NCBI GenBank assembly: GCA_018241525.1
Contig: JAFEDR010000011.1
Coordinates: 558,001 to 622,000, forward strand
Reading direction: 5' to 3'
Source: Pseudomonadota bacterium
GTDB taxonomy: Bacteria; Pseudomonadota; Gammaproteobacteria; Steroidobacterales; Steroidobacteraceae
DNA: 64,000 nt
The notes under the pieces are model-generated. The model did no database searches. It worked only from the letters and a program-made list of their open reading frames with translations, and was not told the DNA's origin. Made by a program: the position numbers and the translations under genes. How positions within the stretch are numbered: position 1 is the first letter of the stretch; the number at the start of each line of letters is the position of its first letter. Positions 18,494-25,815 of this stretch are shown in pieces.

Positions 18494-19168
18494 TTACTGC
18501 GCGGCGTGTGCCTGCGGTAATTCAGCGAGCACCTGGTCCGCCGTCGGAAAGCCATCCAAACGAATCCATTCGCCACCCGGCGCCGGCCGCACGAAAATCG
18601 CCGGCGGGTGGCTCATCTTGTCGCCGCGGTACACGCCGAAGACCCGCTGCACGAGCTCGCTCGCGGTGCGGGTGCCGGTGTAGTGCTGCCAGGCGCGGCC
18701 GGCGTGAAAGTTCTGCGCGTACTCGCGCAGGCGCGCCGGCGTGTCCTGTTCCGGGTCGATCGACACCGAGACGAGGTGCACGCGCTCATGCTCGGGACCG
18801 AGGAGCTGCTGCACCCGCGAGAGCGTCTGGCTCGTCAGCGGGCAGATCGTCGTGCAGCTCGTGTAGATGAACGAAAGGACGACGGGGCGGCCATCATCGA
18901 GCTCGTCACCGAGGCGAACGCGGCGGCCGTCATCGCGCACCAGCTCGATCGGCGGTGCGGCGAGCCGCACGATCGAACGCGTCGTCGCCGTGCTGAGCTG
19001 CGCGCGATGCGCAGCGTGCGGATCGGCTGCTTCGTCCGCGGACGCGAACGACGGCGCGCTCGCGAGCCACGCCGCCATCACCCCGCAAACGATCGTTCTC
19101 CCTGCGTCCAAGCGCTTCGTCCCCCCAACCCGTCGTGCGTTTGCTGGCTCGTAATCGAGCCCCAGCAC
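18494..19168 (-). CDS. SCO1/SenC-family copper chaperone
   Basis: 224 residues from the GTG at 19168; a TTG at 19111 behind a GGGGGG run is another possible start, giving a more compact signal peptide. A hydrophobic export segment (about residues 27-45) leads to a thioredoxin-fold domain with FIYTSCTTICPLTS (Cys105, Cys109), SIDPEQDTP, and KMSHPPAIF (His187). Cys, Cys and His are the three copper ligands of Sco proteins. Sco proteins load copper into periplasmic or membrane cuproenzymes, classically the CuA site of cytochrome oxidase. No cox genes are nearby and it heads an operon of cupredoxin proteins, so delivery to those oxidases is the likely role here. It lies 90 bases upstream of the 726-residue oxidase. 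Confidence 0.92.
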   Translation of the reverse strand: MLGLDYEPANARRVGGTKRLDAGRTIVCGVMAAWLASAPSFASADEAADPHAAHRAQLSTATTRSIVRLAAPPIELVRDDGRRVRLGDELDDGRPVVLSFIYTSCTTICPLTSQTLSRVQQLLGPEHERVHLVSVSIDPEQDTPARLREYAQNFHAGRAWQHYTGTRTASELVQRVFGVYRGDKMSHPPAIFVRPAPGGEWIRLDGFPTADQVLAELPQAHAAQ

Positions 19169-19250
19169 TTTCTTCCGTGACGCACAGATTGGGCGGAATC
19201 GAAGCGGTTCTCGATTCGGTGGATACTTCCTCTGAGGGAGTGCGGATGAG

Positions 19251-19279
19251 TACCATCACGGTAGTAGTAACCCTACCTT
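19251..19279. promoter_or_regulatory. GGTAGGG-type element upstream of sco
   Basis: On the minus strand AAGGTAGGGTT (19269-19279) is followed by inverted copies: GGTAG at 19260-19264 and CTACC at 19273-19277 form an inverted repeat with an eight-base spacer, and TACC (19251) pairs with GGTA (19260). It lies about 85-110 bases upstream of sco and resembles elements at 29224, 31124 and 31809. Operator function is inference. Confidence 0.5.
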
Positions 19280-19387
19280 CGGAATCGCGGACGTCGCGAA
19301 CGCCCGCGGGCTTGGCGCGGGGGCGTCGGAAGCACGAACTTATGTCAAGGACGGGTGGCGGGGCGCCACGCCGTCAGAAGGCGGCGC

Positions 19388-19933
19388 TCAGGGATTGAGC
19401 TTCGACACGGCCGGTCGCGGCTTCTTGATGCCAGGCACGTAGACGAACTTCCAGTCGGCGTAGGTTTCGGCCTTCTCGAAGTCTTCCTCGCCGTCGTCGA
19501 AACCCGCGACCTTGAGTGGTACGCCTGTCGAGAGGCTCGCGACGCCCATGATGCTGCCGTCGGGCGCGGGGATCGTCGCCCAGTCGGCGGCGTGCGTCAT
19601 CGGATCCCGGTACAAGCGCCGCAGCGCGCGGAACATCACCGGATCGGCGTTCACCGGCTGGTTGTCCGCCGCGGCATCCGCGCTGCTGGAGCCGGGACCG
19701 GTGAGCTCACTGAGCGTGCGCGGGAATCGCCGGTAGTGCTGCGCGAACCGGCCGATCGCGTCGCGGTACTGCCGGCCCGCCCACAGCAGGTCGTCCTCGC
19801 GCTGGTGCTTCATCGCCGTCTGCGTGACCTGGCCCGCCGCGGCCAGGAAGATGCCGATCAGGACGATCAGCGCGAGCACACCGATGTAGGTGAAGCCGCG
19901 CGCGTCGCGCCGCGGGCGGCTACCACGTCGCAT
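19388..19933 (-). CDS. Minor pseudopilin lacking Glu5 of the atypical type II secretion system
   Basis: 181 residues from ATG at 19933, overlapping the preceding pseudopilin by 14 bases. A basic leader (RRGSRPRRDARG) is followed by FTYIGVLALIVLIGIFLAAAGQ, a type IV prepilin-like cleavage site and hydrophobic helix. Position +5 of the mature protein is Gly, not the Glu found in the three other pseudopilins here; in classical systems only the tip pseudopilin GspK lacks Glu5. The globular part has RRLYRDPMT and an Asp/Glu-rich segment near the C-terminus. It is the last gene of the secretion operon, 219 bases before sco. Confidence 0.85.
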   Translation of the reverse strand: MRRGSRPRRDARGFTYIGVLALIVLIGIFLAAAGQVTQTAMKHQREDDLLWAGRQYRDAIGRFAQHYRRFPRTLSELTGPGSSSADAAADNQPVNADPVMFRALRRLYRDPMTHAADWATIPAPDGSIMGVASLSTGVPLKVAGFDDGEEDFEKAETYADWKFVYVPGIKKPRPAVSKLNP

Positions 19934-20300
19934 ACGGCGTGCCGTCGCGGCCGTTGCCCTCGGCGCCACTGTGGACGTCCTTGACGCCGGTGTCCTCGGG
20001 TTCGTCGGCGTTGACGACCACCCAGCGATCGGCGACCTTGGCGATCGGGTCGACCGGGATCGCGCGCAGGTAGCTCTTCTCGACCAGCATCGCCAGCGTC
20101 TCGGGGTACTTGCCGGTGTCGCCGTGGAACTTGTCGATCGAGTCGCGCATCGCGACCAGGTCCTCGCGCAGCACCGTCTCGCGCGAGTGCTCGAGCGCGC
20201 GGAAATAGCGCGGCACGGCGATCGTCAGCAGCGTCGCGATGATCGCCATCACGACCAGCAGTTCGAGCAGCGTAAAGCCGCGCGCTCGGTTACCACTCAC
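19920..20300 (-). CDS. Pseudopilin (GspG/PulG-like) of the atypical type II secretion system
   Basis: 126 residues from a GTG at 20300 that overlaps the end of the previous pseudopilin by 11 bases; this start places NRARG directly before the cleavage site. The mature N-terminus FTLLELLVVMAIIATLL has Glu5. The globular region contains KFHGDTGKYPETLAML, a typical GspG-like sequence, and ends in PYATW. It would be inserted into the inner membrane and assemble into the periplasmic pseudopilus that pushes substrates through the secretin. Confidence 0.88.
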   Translation of the reverse strand: MSGNRARGFTLLELLVVMAIIATLLTIAVPRYFRALEHSRETVLREDLVAMRDSIDKFHGDTGKYPETLAMLVEKSYLRAIPVDPIAKVADRWVVVNADEPEDTGVKDVHSGAEGNGRDGTPYATW

Positions 20301-20766
20301 GGTAGGGCACTCCGTTGAGACCGACCTTGGAGGATCGCGTGTAGACGTCGTAGACGTCGTCGCCCTGCTGAGGATCGTCCGGCGGGCTCTGGTAGGCCCG
20401 CAGACCCCACTGCTCCGCCGGCGGCGTGGTCGCGTCCGGCCAGAACGGATCGCGCGGGATGCTGCGCAGGAAGTAGATCTTGACGCCTTCCTTGGGGCTC
20501 GAGGCGTCCTCGACGCCGTCCACCAGCGTCTGCAGATCCGGCGGATAGCCGCTCTGCTTGTCGATTTCCTTCTTGATCTTGTTCTGGTCCCAGGCCCGCT
20601 TGTAGGCATCGAGCCCGTCACGGATCGTGTGCAGGGCGCGCTTGAGCTCGGCTTCCTGCTCGCGCTGCAGTGCGAGCTGGGCGGACGGCACGACCATCGT
20701 CGCGAGCAGCGCGATGATCGCGACCGTGATCACGAGCTCGACGATCGTGAAGCCCTTCGCCTTCAT
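20290..20766 (-). CDS. Pseudopilin of the atypical type II secretion system
   Basis: 158 residues from ATG at 20766, with GAGG close upstream; it starts MKAKG then FTIVELVITVAIIALLAT, with Glu5 present. The globular part has DAYKRAWDQ, GYPPDLQTLVDGV and IPRDPFWPD, like the major pseudopilins of this class, and ends GVPYREW, similar to the end of the next pseudopilin, suggesting the two arose by duplication. It follows the secretin gene by 28 bases. Confidence 0.88.
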   Translation of the reverse strand: MKAKGFTIVELVITVAIIALLATMVVPSAQLALQREQEAELKRALHTIRDGLDAYKRAWDQNKIKKEIDKQSGYPPDLQTLVDGVEDASSPKEGVKIYFLRSIPRDPFWPDATTPPAEQWGLRAYQSPPDDPQQGDDVYDVYTRSSKVGLNGVPYREW

Positions 20767-20794
20767 GGTGCCTCGCGCGGCCACTCCCCTGGCG

Positions 20795-23221
20795 CTACGG
20801 CGTGAGGTCGATCTTGAGCGGCGTCGCCGGGGTCGAGGCGATCGCCGCGCCGTCGGCGCCCACCAGCACGACCTGGGTCGAGATCGACGCGGGCCGCGCC
20901 AGCACGACCTTGAAGCGCAGGTTGAGGAGCGTGCCCTCGACCGTGGCGTCGCCGACGTTGGCGTCCATCTGCACGCCCCCCGGCTTCAGGTCCACCGCCG
21001 GCGAGGCTGCCGAGGCGGCATCGCCTGCCTCGGCGCTGACCAGCTGCAGCGTCGAGGCGTCGAATCGGACCTGCGCCCGCAGGCGGCCGACCGCCTCCGC
21101 GCTCGACATCTTCACCGCCACGTTGATCTCGTCGCCGACCTTGGCGCTCGCCGGCCCCTCGACCGATACGCCCGGCTTGCCGCGGGCCGCGGCCGCGGCC
21201 TTCGCGGTGGCGGCGTCCGCCGCCGGCGGAGCCGCGCCCGTTCCGCCGTCCGCGGCCGGAGGAGGAGGAGGCGGCGGCGGAGTCGTAGCCGAGGAATCGA
21301 TCCGCGTGGGAGCCGCCCGCGCTCCCGTCGGGATGCTCGGCGACGCCGAGCCGCTGCCGGCGCCGAACGAGACGCCGCCCGGCATCACGGGACCGCGCGC
21401 ACCCTCGCCGCCCGCGGCCGAGCTGCCGGAGGAGAACGGCGCGGTGCGCGAGCCCGACTCGGTGCCGTACCAGAACTCAGTCATGTCGCTCGACGGGCGG
21501 TTCTGCGCGCGGATGATTCGCGGCGTGATCGACAGCACGATCTCGCTCTTGTCGATCGACGTGCCCTTGGTACCGAACAGGCGCCCGAGGACCGGCAGGT
21601 CGCCGAGGCCCGGGATATGCGCCGAGCTGCGGCGGTCGCTGTCCTGGATGAGCCCGGCAAGCACCTGCGTCTCGCCGTCCTTCAGTTCGAGCACCGTGTT
21701 GGCGTTGCGGGTGCCGATCGTGTAGGCCTTGGTGGTGCCGACGTCGACGGTGTTCGTGATCGAGCTGACCTCGAGCGACAGCTTCATCGAGACGTTGCCG
21801 TCGAGGTGCACGGTCGGCTGCACGTCGAGCGTCAGGCCGACCTCGAGGTACTGGACGTTGCTGGTCGAGAACGCGCCGCCGACCGTCGAGGTCGTGCCCT
21901 GCGTGATCACCGGCACGCGGTCACCGATCAGGATCTTGGCCTTCTCGCGGCTCTTGGCGCGGATCCGCGGGCTCGCCAGCACGTTGCCGAGGCTGGTGGT
22001 CTTCTTGAAGTCGACGCCGGCCGCCAGCGAGCTCACGGAGATCTGGATGTTCTTCGGATTGATGTGGTTCAGCGTGTCGAGCGTGGTGTTGGTGCCGGAA
22101 ATGGGCACGCCGGTGACCGAGTTCGTGCCGCCGTCGGTCGCCGCCAGCGTGCCGCTGATACCGGTCGGGTAACTGATGCCGAGCTGCTGCAGGAGGCTGT
22201 GGGTGATCTCGACGACCTCGACTTCGAGCATCACTTCCGGCTCGGTGACGTCGAGCGAGGCGATTAGGCGCTCGGCCATGCGCACGTGCTCGGGCGTGTC
22301 GCGCAGCACCAGCGTGCTCGAGCGCTCGTCGACGAACATCGTCTTGGCGGCGAGCACGGTCTTCAGCATCGACTCGGCGTCCTTCGGCGACGCATTCGTC
22401 AGGTAGAAGGTGTGGACGATCTCGTCCTGGTAATCCTTCTGCTTGGCGGTGGTGTTCGGGTAGACCAGCACCATGTTCTCCGACAGCACCTGCCGCGCCA
22501 GCTGGTTCTGCGTCAGGATCAGGTCGATCGCGGACTCGACCGGCACCTGCGAGACGAAGATCGTCGTCTTCGAGTCGGACTTCACGTCCTTGTCGAAGAT
22601 GAAGTTGATGCCGGTCTGCCGCGCCAGCACCTCGAAGACCATCTTGGTGGGCGCATCGCGGAACTGCAGCGACACCGGCCGGTTCTCGGCCGTCTTGAGC
22701 CGCGGCGCCGCCGCCGTCGGCCCGCGCGCGGTCGCGATCCGGGTCGCCAGGGTCGTCGCCGGCACGAAGCCGGGGTCCTCGGCCAGCACGGCGCGCACCT
22801 CGGCGTCCGCCGAGTCGTACTGCTTGGTCGTGAGCAGCTGCTCGGCCTTGGCGATCCGCTCAGCGTGGCGCCGGTCGGCGGTGACGCCCTCGAGTCCCTT
22901 GCGGGCGCGATCGTTGGTCGGCTCGATGACCAGCACGCGGCGGTAGGTGCTCTCGGCGAGATCCGCCTTGCCGGTCGAGCGGGCGGCATCGGCGATCGAG
23001 ATCAGCTGCTGCACCGCCGCCTCGCGGCGCGCGCGCACGTCGAGGCGATAGGAGAGATTGCTGGGCTCGGCCTTGAGGGCCTGCTCGAGCTTGTCGATGC
23101 CCTCCTCGTAGGAACCCCGATCAAGCGCCTCGAGGCCTTCCTTGTGCAGGCGATCCGCGGCGCAGGCCGCGAGCAGCATCGAGAAGCCGAGGACCGTCAG
23201 TCGTCGAGTCCAGGAATTCAC
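20795..23221 (-). CDS. gspD: Secretin lipoprotein with C-terminal cohesin-like domain
   Basis: 808 residues from a GTG at 23221, which overlaps the previous stop as GTGA. Lipobox LLAAC puts Cys20 at the mature N-terminus. A TPR-like region (about 25-165, including EALDRGSYEEGIDKLEQAL) precedes the secretin N-domains (VFEVLARQTGINFIFD near 200; STLVLRDTPEHVRMAERLI) and the secretin beta-barrel core (VPVITQG, LEVGLTLDVQP, GETQVLAGLIQD, IPGLGDLPVLGRLFG, EIVLSITPRII). A Pro-rich linker then leads to a cohesin-like domain at about 685-808 (GVSVEGPASAKVGDEI ... VRFDASTLQLVS). It forms the outer-membrane channel of the secretion system. Secretins with an N-terminal TPR region and C-terminal cohesin domain belong to the atypical type II branch, not to the classical gsp or type IV pilus secretins (family knowledge). 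Confidence 0.92.
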   Translation of the reverse strand: MNSWTRRLTVLGFSMLLAACAADRLHKEGLEALDRGSYEEGIDKLEQALKAEPSNLSYRLDVRARREAAVQQLISIADAARSTGKADLAESTYRRVLVIEPTNDRARKGLEGVTADRRHAERIAKAEQLLTTKQYDSADAEVRAVLAEDPGFVPATTLATRIATARGPTAAAPRLKTAENRPVSLQFRDAPTKMVFEVLARQTGINFIFDKDVKSDSKTTIFVSQVPVESAIDLILTQNQLARQVLSENMVLVYPNTTAKQKDYQDEIVHTFYLTNASPKDAESMLKTVLAAKTMFVDERSSTLVLRDTPEHVRMAERLIASLDVTEPEVMLEVEVVEITHSLLQQLGISYPTGISGTLAATDGGTNSVTGVPISGTNTTLDTLNHINPKNIQISVSSLAAGVDFKKTTSLGNVLASPRIRAKSREKAKILIGDRVPVITQGTTSTVGGAFSTSNVQYLEVGLTLDVQPTVHLDGNVSMKLSLEVSSITNTVDVGTTKAYTIGTRNANTVLELKDGETQVLAGLIQDSDRRSSAHIPGLGDLPVLGRLFGTKGTSIDKSEIVLSITPRIIRAQNRPSSDMTEFWYGTESGSRTAPFSSGSSAAGGEGARGPVMPGGVSFGAGSGSASPSIPTGARAAPTRIDSSATTPPPPPPPPAADGGTGAAPPAADAATAKAAAAARGKPGVSVEGPASAKVGDEINVAVKMSSAEAVGRLRAQVRFDASTLQLVSAEAGDAASAASPAVDLKPGGVQMDANVGDATVEGTLLNLRFKVVLARPASISTQVVLVGADGAAIASTPATPLKIDLTP

Positions 23222-23826
23222 GGCGGGGCTCCAGTGGGGACGGTCTGCCGGATGTCGAGCGGCAGGTAGTTGAAGACGAGCCCGGCGGGCGTCGCGCTCT
23301 CGAGGACATAGACACCGTCGAGCCGGTCGCCGACGTGCGCGTCCGTCACTCGATCGGCGCGCGCCAGGAAGTAGACGGTGGCCGCGCCGCTCGGGGTGAA
23401 GCTCCCGACGAAGGTGTACGGGAATGGAGGCGCGGTGGGCGCCGGCGGCGGCGCCGCGGCGACCGGTGGCGGCGGTGGCGGCGGCACGTACCAGGAGTGG
23501 GTCGCAAAGAGGGCGCCCGCCTGGCTCGCATCGGCCGCGCGCGCCGCGCGCGGCGGTGCGTCGGCCGGCTTCGACGGCGCGGCCGCGGCCAGCGTCCGGT
23601 TGCGGGCGAGCGCGAGTGCGTGGGCGCGCGCCGCGTCGAGCGTCTGCGGCGCCTTCGCCCGCGCCGCTGGATCGCTCGGCGCGCGCGCCGAGGGCCAATA
23701 CCAGGCGGCGACTGCGATCGCCGCCACCGCGAGTGCGGCGATCACCACCAGCAGGCGCCGCGCCGTGGCGCGCGCCACCCAGCGGACCGGCGGATTCTCC
23801 AGGGCCAGCACCGGCATGCTGCTCAT
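23218..23826 (-). CDS. GspC/PilP-like inner-membrane protein ('secretion system X' type)
   Basis: 202 residues from ATG at 23826 (ATGA overlap with the upstream stop). One transmembrane helix (about 24-45, LLVVIAALAVAAIAVAAWYW), an Ala/Pro-rich periplasmic linker including a run of eight Pro, then a C-terminal beta domain: FPYTFVGSFTPSGAATVYFL, VGDRLDGVYVLES, FNYLPLDIRQTV. This matches the homology-region domain of GspC/PilP proteins that connect the inner-membrane platform to the secretin. Its stop overlaps the secretin start, consistent with direct partnership. Confidence 0.75.
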   Translation of the reverse strand: MSSMPVLALENPPVRWVARATARRLLVVIAALAVAAIAVAAWYWPSARAPSDPAARAKAPQTLDAARAHALALARNRTLAAAAPSKPADAPPRAARAADASQAGALFATHSWYVPPPPPPPVAAAPPPAPTAPPFPYTFVGSFTPSGAATVYFLARADRVTDAHVGDRLDGVYVLESATPAGLVFNYLPLDIRQTVPTGAPP

Positions 23827-24485
23827 GCGCCAGCCCTCGTGAACACCGACAGGCGGATGTTCGCCTCAACGTTGGGATCGCCGACCGACTTGCGCTCGAA
23901 GGACAGTTCGCTGATGGCCACCGACGGCAGCGCTTCGAGCGTCGCATCGAGGAACTGGCGCACCTGCGGATACGGCCCGGTGACCGGGAACGACAGCCGG
24001 TAGCGGACGAACTCGCCGGTCCGCGTGGCCGTGAGCTCGTACTTGCCGGTGTCGAGGGAGAGGTGCGCGGCTTCCGCCTGTTTCAGCAGCACGCCGAGCA
24101 CGGCCGGCATCTCGACCCGGCGCGGCAGGTTGCGCAGCGCCGCCGCCGGGTCGGTGACCGGGTGGCTGCGGGCCTCGCTCGCCTGCTGGCGGGCGCTGGC
24201 GAGCTCGTCGCGCAACGCGTCGGCCTCGGCGGCCACCTGGCGGTGCGTCGAGCCGTAGAAGACGCCGGCCGCGATCAGCAGCGCGATGCCGGCCAGGCCC
24301 GCGCGACCGGTCCGGCTCGCGTGCCAGCCGATACCCGGCAGCCATTCGTTCGTGATCCGCGCGGCGAGGCGATTCGGCAGGAGCGCATCCGAGCGCCGCG
24401 TCGCCGGCGGCGAACTGGCCGTGGACGCCGCCGGCGCCGCCGCGGGCGTCGTGGTCACGACCGGCTTCGTGACCGTGGCGTTCAC
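23823..24485 (-). CDS. PilO/GspM-like inner-membrane assembly protein
   Basis: 220 residues from GTG at 24485, which forms the same GTGA overlap seen at other junctions in this operon; a GTG nine bases upstream is an alternative. A long cytoplasmic Ala/Thr/Pro-rich N-terminus precedes one transmembrane helix (about 62-80), a coiled-coil segment (EADALRDELASARQQASEA) and a ferredoxin-like periplasmic domain with GEFVRYRLSFPVTGPYPQVRQFL. The layout matches PilO/GspM, which pair with PilN/GspL in the inner-membrane platform. Confidence 0.75.
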   Translation of the reverse strand: MNATVTKPVVTTTPAAAPAASTASSPPATRRSDALLPNRLAARITNEWLPGIGWHASRTGRAGLAGIALLIAAGVFYGSTHRQVAAEADALRDELASARQQASEARSHPVTDPAAALRNLPRRVEMPAVLGVLLKQAEAAHLSLDTGKYELTATRTGEFVRYRLSFPVTGPYPQVRQFLDATLEALPSVAISELSFERKSVGDPNVEANIRLSVFTRAGA

Positions 24486-25003
24486 GTACGCCACTCCGCC
24501 GCGAGCTTGACGCGGATCGGGTGCTCCGGGTCGTCCTTGCGGCGCTCGTGGCTCTCGAGCATCGGATAGCGCAGCAGCTTGCTCTGCTGCAGCCGCTCGA
24601 GGTAGTCGAGCGCCGCGGCGAGATTGCGGGTCTCGGCGGTGATGCGCACCGTGTGCTTGGCGGGATCCGGCTCAACGCCGAGCACCGACACCTTGGACGC
24701 CGAGTCGCGGCTCGCCGCCTCGAGCTCGGCCAGCAGCGCCGACCAGGGCACCGCGAGCTCGCGCTCGATCGCGGCCGCTTCCTCCGCGGACTTGTTCGCT
24801 GCCTCGCTCGGTGCGCGCTTCTGCGGCCGCGCGACGCGCGCGAGCTCGCCGTCGAGGCGCGCGCGCTCGCTGAGCTCGGCGTTGAAGGCGATGCCGACCG
24901 TGACGGCCGCCGCCAGGCCCGCGATCGCGAGCAGCACGCCGGCGACCGGCGCCGAGTGCACCGGGGCGACGAAGTCGAGGCGGACGCGGCGCGGGTGCCT
25001 CAT
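24482..25003 (-). CDS. PilN-like inner-membrane assembly protein
   Basis: 173 residues, ATG at 25003 overlapping the preceding stop as ATGA. A short basic cytoplasmic N-terminus (MRHPRRVRLDF) is followed by a transmembrane helix (about 18-38), a coiled coil (ERARLDGELARV) and a ferredoxin-like domain with SKVSVLGVEPDPAKHTVRITAETRN. PilN binds the cytoplasmic actin-like PilM through its N-terminus and PilO in the periplasm; here PilM- and PilO-like genes flank it directly. Confidence 0.78.
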   Translation of the reverse strand: MRHPRRVRLDFVAPVHSAPVAGVLLAIAGLAAAVTVGIAFNAELSERARLDGELARVARPQKRAPSEAANKSAEEAAAIERELAVPWSALLAELEAASRDSASKVSVLGVEPDPAKHTVRITAETRNLAAALDYLERLQQSKLLRYPMLESHERRKDDPEHPIRVKLAAEWRT

Positions 25004-25815
25004 GCGTACACCCGCTGCAGCAGCGCGAGCTCGTGGGCCGAGCCGCCGTCGCCGCCGTCGGCTTCGAGCCACTCGAGGCCGCTCGCCACCGGGGTCGCGT
25101 GCTGCCGCATCCAGATCGGAGCGTCGACGAACATCCGGCCGACGTGGCCGGCGGCGCGCGTCAGCCGCCCGAAGGCCTGCAGCCGCTCGAGCTCGACGAC
25201 CCAGTCGGCCGAGAGCCGCGCGGTGTGCACCCGGTCCCAGGCGCCGTTCGCGAGGTGCACCGCCGACAGCGAACCGTCGTCGAGGCTCACGAACCAGGCG
25301 TCGTCGGGCGGCAGGCGGTGGCGCCAGGCGTTGAAGGCCACGATCAGCTGCGGCTGCAGCGCCACGAGCTTGAGCCGGGCCGGCGCGAGCGCATCGTCCA
25401 GCGCCGCGCGCATCGGCGTCGGCATGGCGCAGGCGACGTAGGAGTGCCCGGGCGGCGTGTCGGCAAGCGTGACCGCCCAGTCCGCGAGGCCAGGGCCGTA
25501 GGTGTCGGCGAGCACGTAGCGTGCGTGCGTCAGGCGTCCGTCGGCGTCGAGCCGCGTGGTCGGCCACGGGATGATGCCGTAGCGCACCCAGGGGTCCGCC
25601 ACCACGACGCGCGCCGTCGCGTCCTGCCAGGTCGGCTCCGCGAGCACCTCCGCGAGCCGCGCGATCGCCGGGCGGATGTCGCCCGGATGGCCGCCGGTGA
25701 CGGCCACCTCGGTCGAGGCGACCACCTCGGGCTTGAGGCCGCGCGCGCGGCGCGCCAGCGCGATCTTGCGCGGTGCGAGGTAGATCGCGATCTCGTCACG
25801 CCATAGCGGTGACAC
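25000..25815 (-). CDS. PilM/GspL-like cytoplasmic actin-fold protein
   Basis: 271 residues from GTG at 25815. The start is fixed by a strong GGAGG six bases upstream, and it overlaps the gspE end by 20 bases. No membrane segment. The sequence follows the actin-like fold of PilM and the cytoplasmic domain of GspL (IAIYLAPRKIALARRARG at the start; WFVSLDDGSLSAVHLANG centrally). Divergence is strong, so the call rests partly on position between gspE and the PilN-like gene. It would couple the ATPase to the inner-membrane ring. Confidence 0.72.
   Translation of the reverse strand: MSPLWRDEIAIYLAPRKIALARRARGLKPEVVASTEVAVTGGHPGDIRPAIARLAEVLAEPTWQDATARVVVADPWVRYGIIPWPTTRLDADGRLTHARYVLADTYGPGLADWAVTLADTPPGHSYVACAMPTPMRAALDDALAPARLKLVALQPQLIVAFNAWRHRLPPDDAWFVSLDDGSLSAVHLANGAWDRVHTARLSADWVVELERLQAFGRLTRAAGHVGRMFVDAPIWMRQHATPVASGLEWLEADGGDGGSAHELALLQRVYA

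Noticed and set aside
19355..19369. GTGGCG/CGCCAC hairpin after the last pseudopilin gene
   Set aside because: Short stem without U tract; not convincing as a terminator of the secretion operon.
20301..20307. GGTAGGG inside the overlap of two pseudopilin genes
   Set aside because: It is coding (PYREW end of the upstream pseudopilin), single and unphased; similar coding hits at about 14690 and 48531 suggest chance.
23222..23947. Extension of the secretin frame upstream of 23221
   Set aside because: The extra part overlaps the GspC-like gene in another frame and has no domain; the GTG at 23221 with GTGA overlap and lipobox fits much better.
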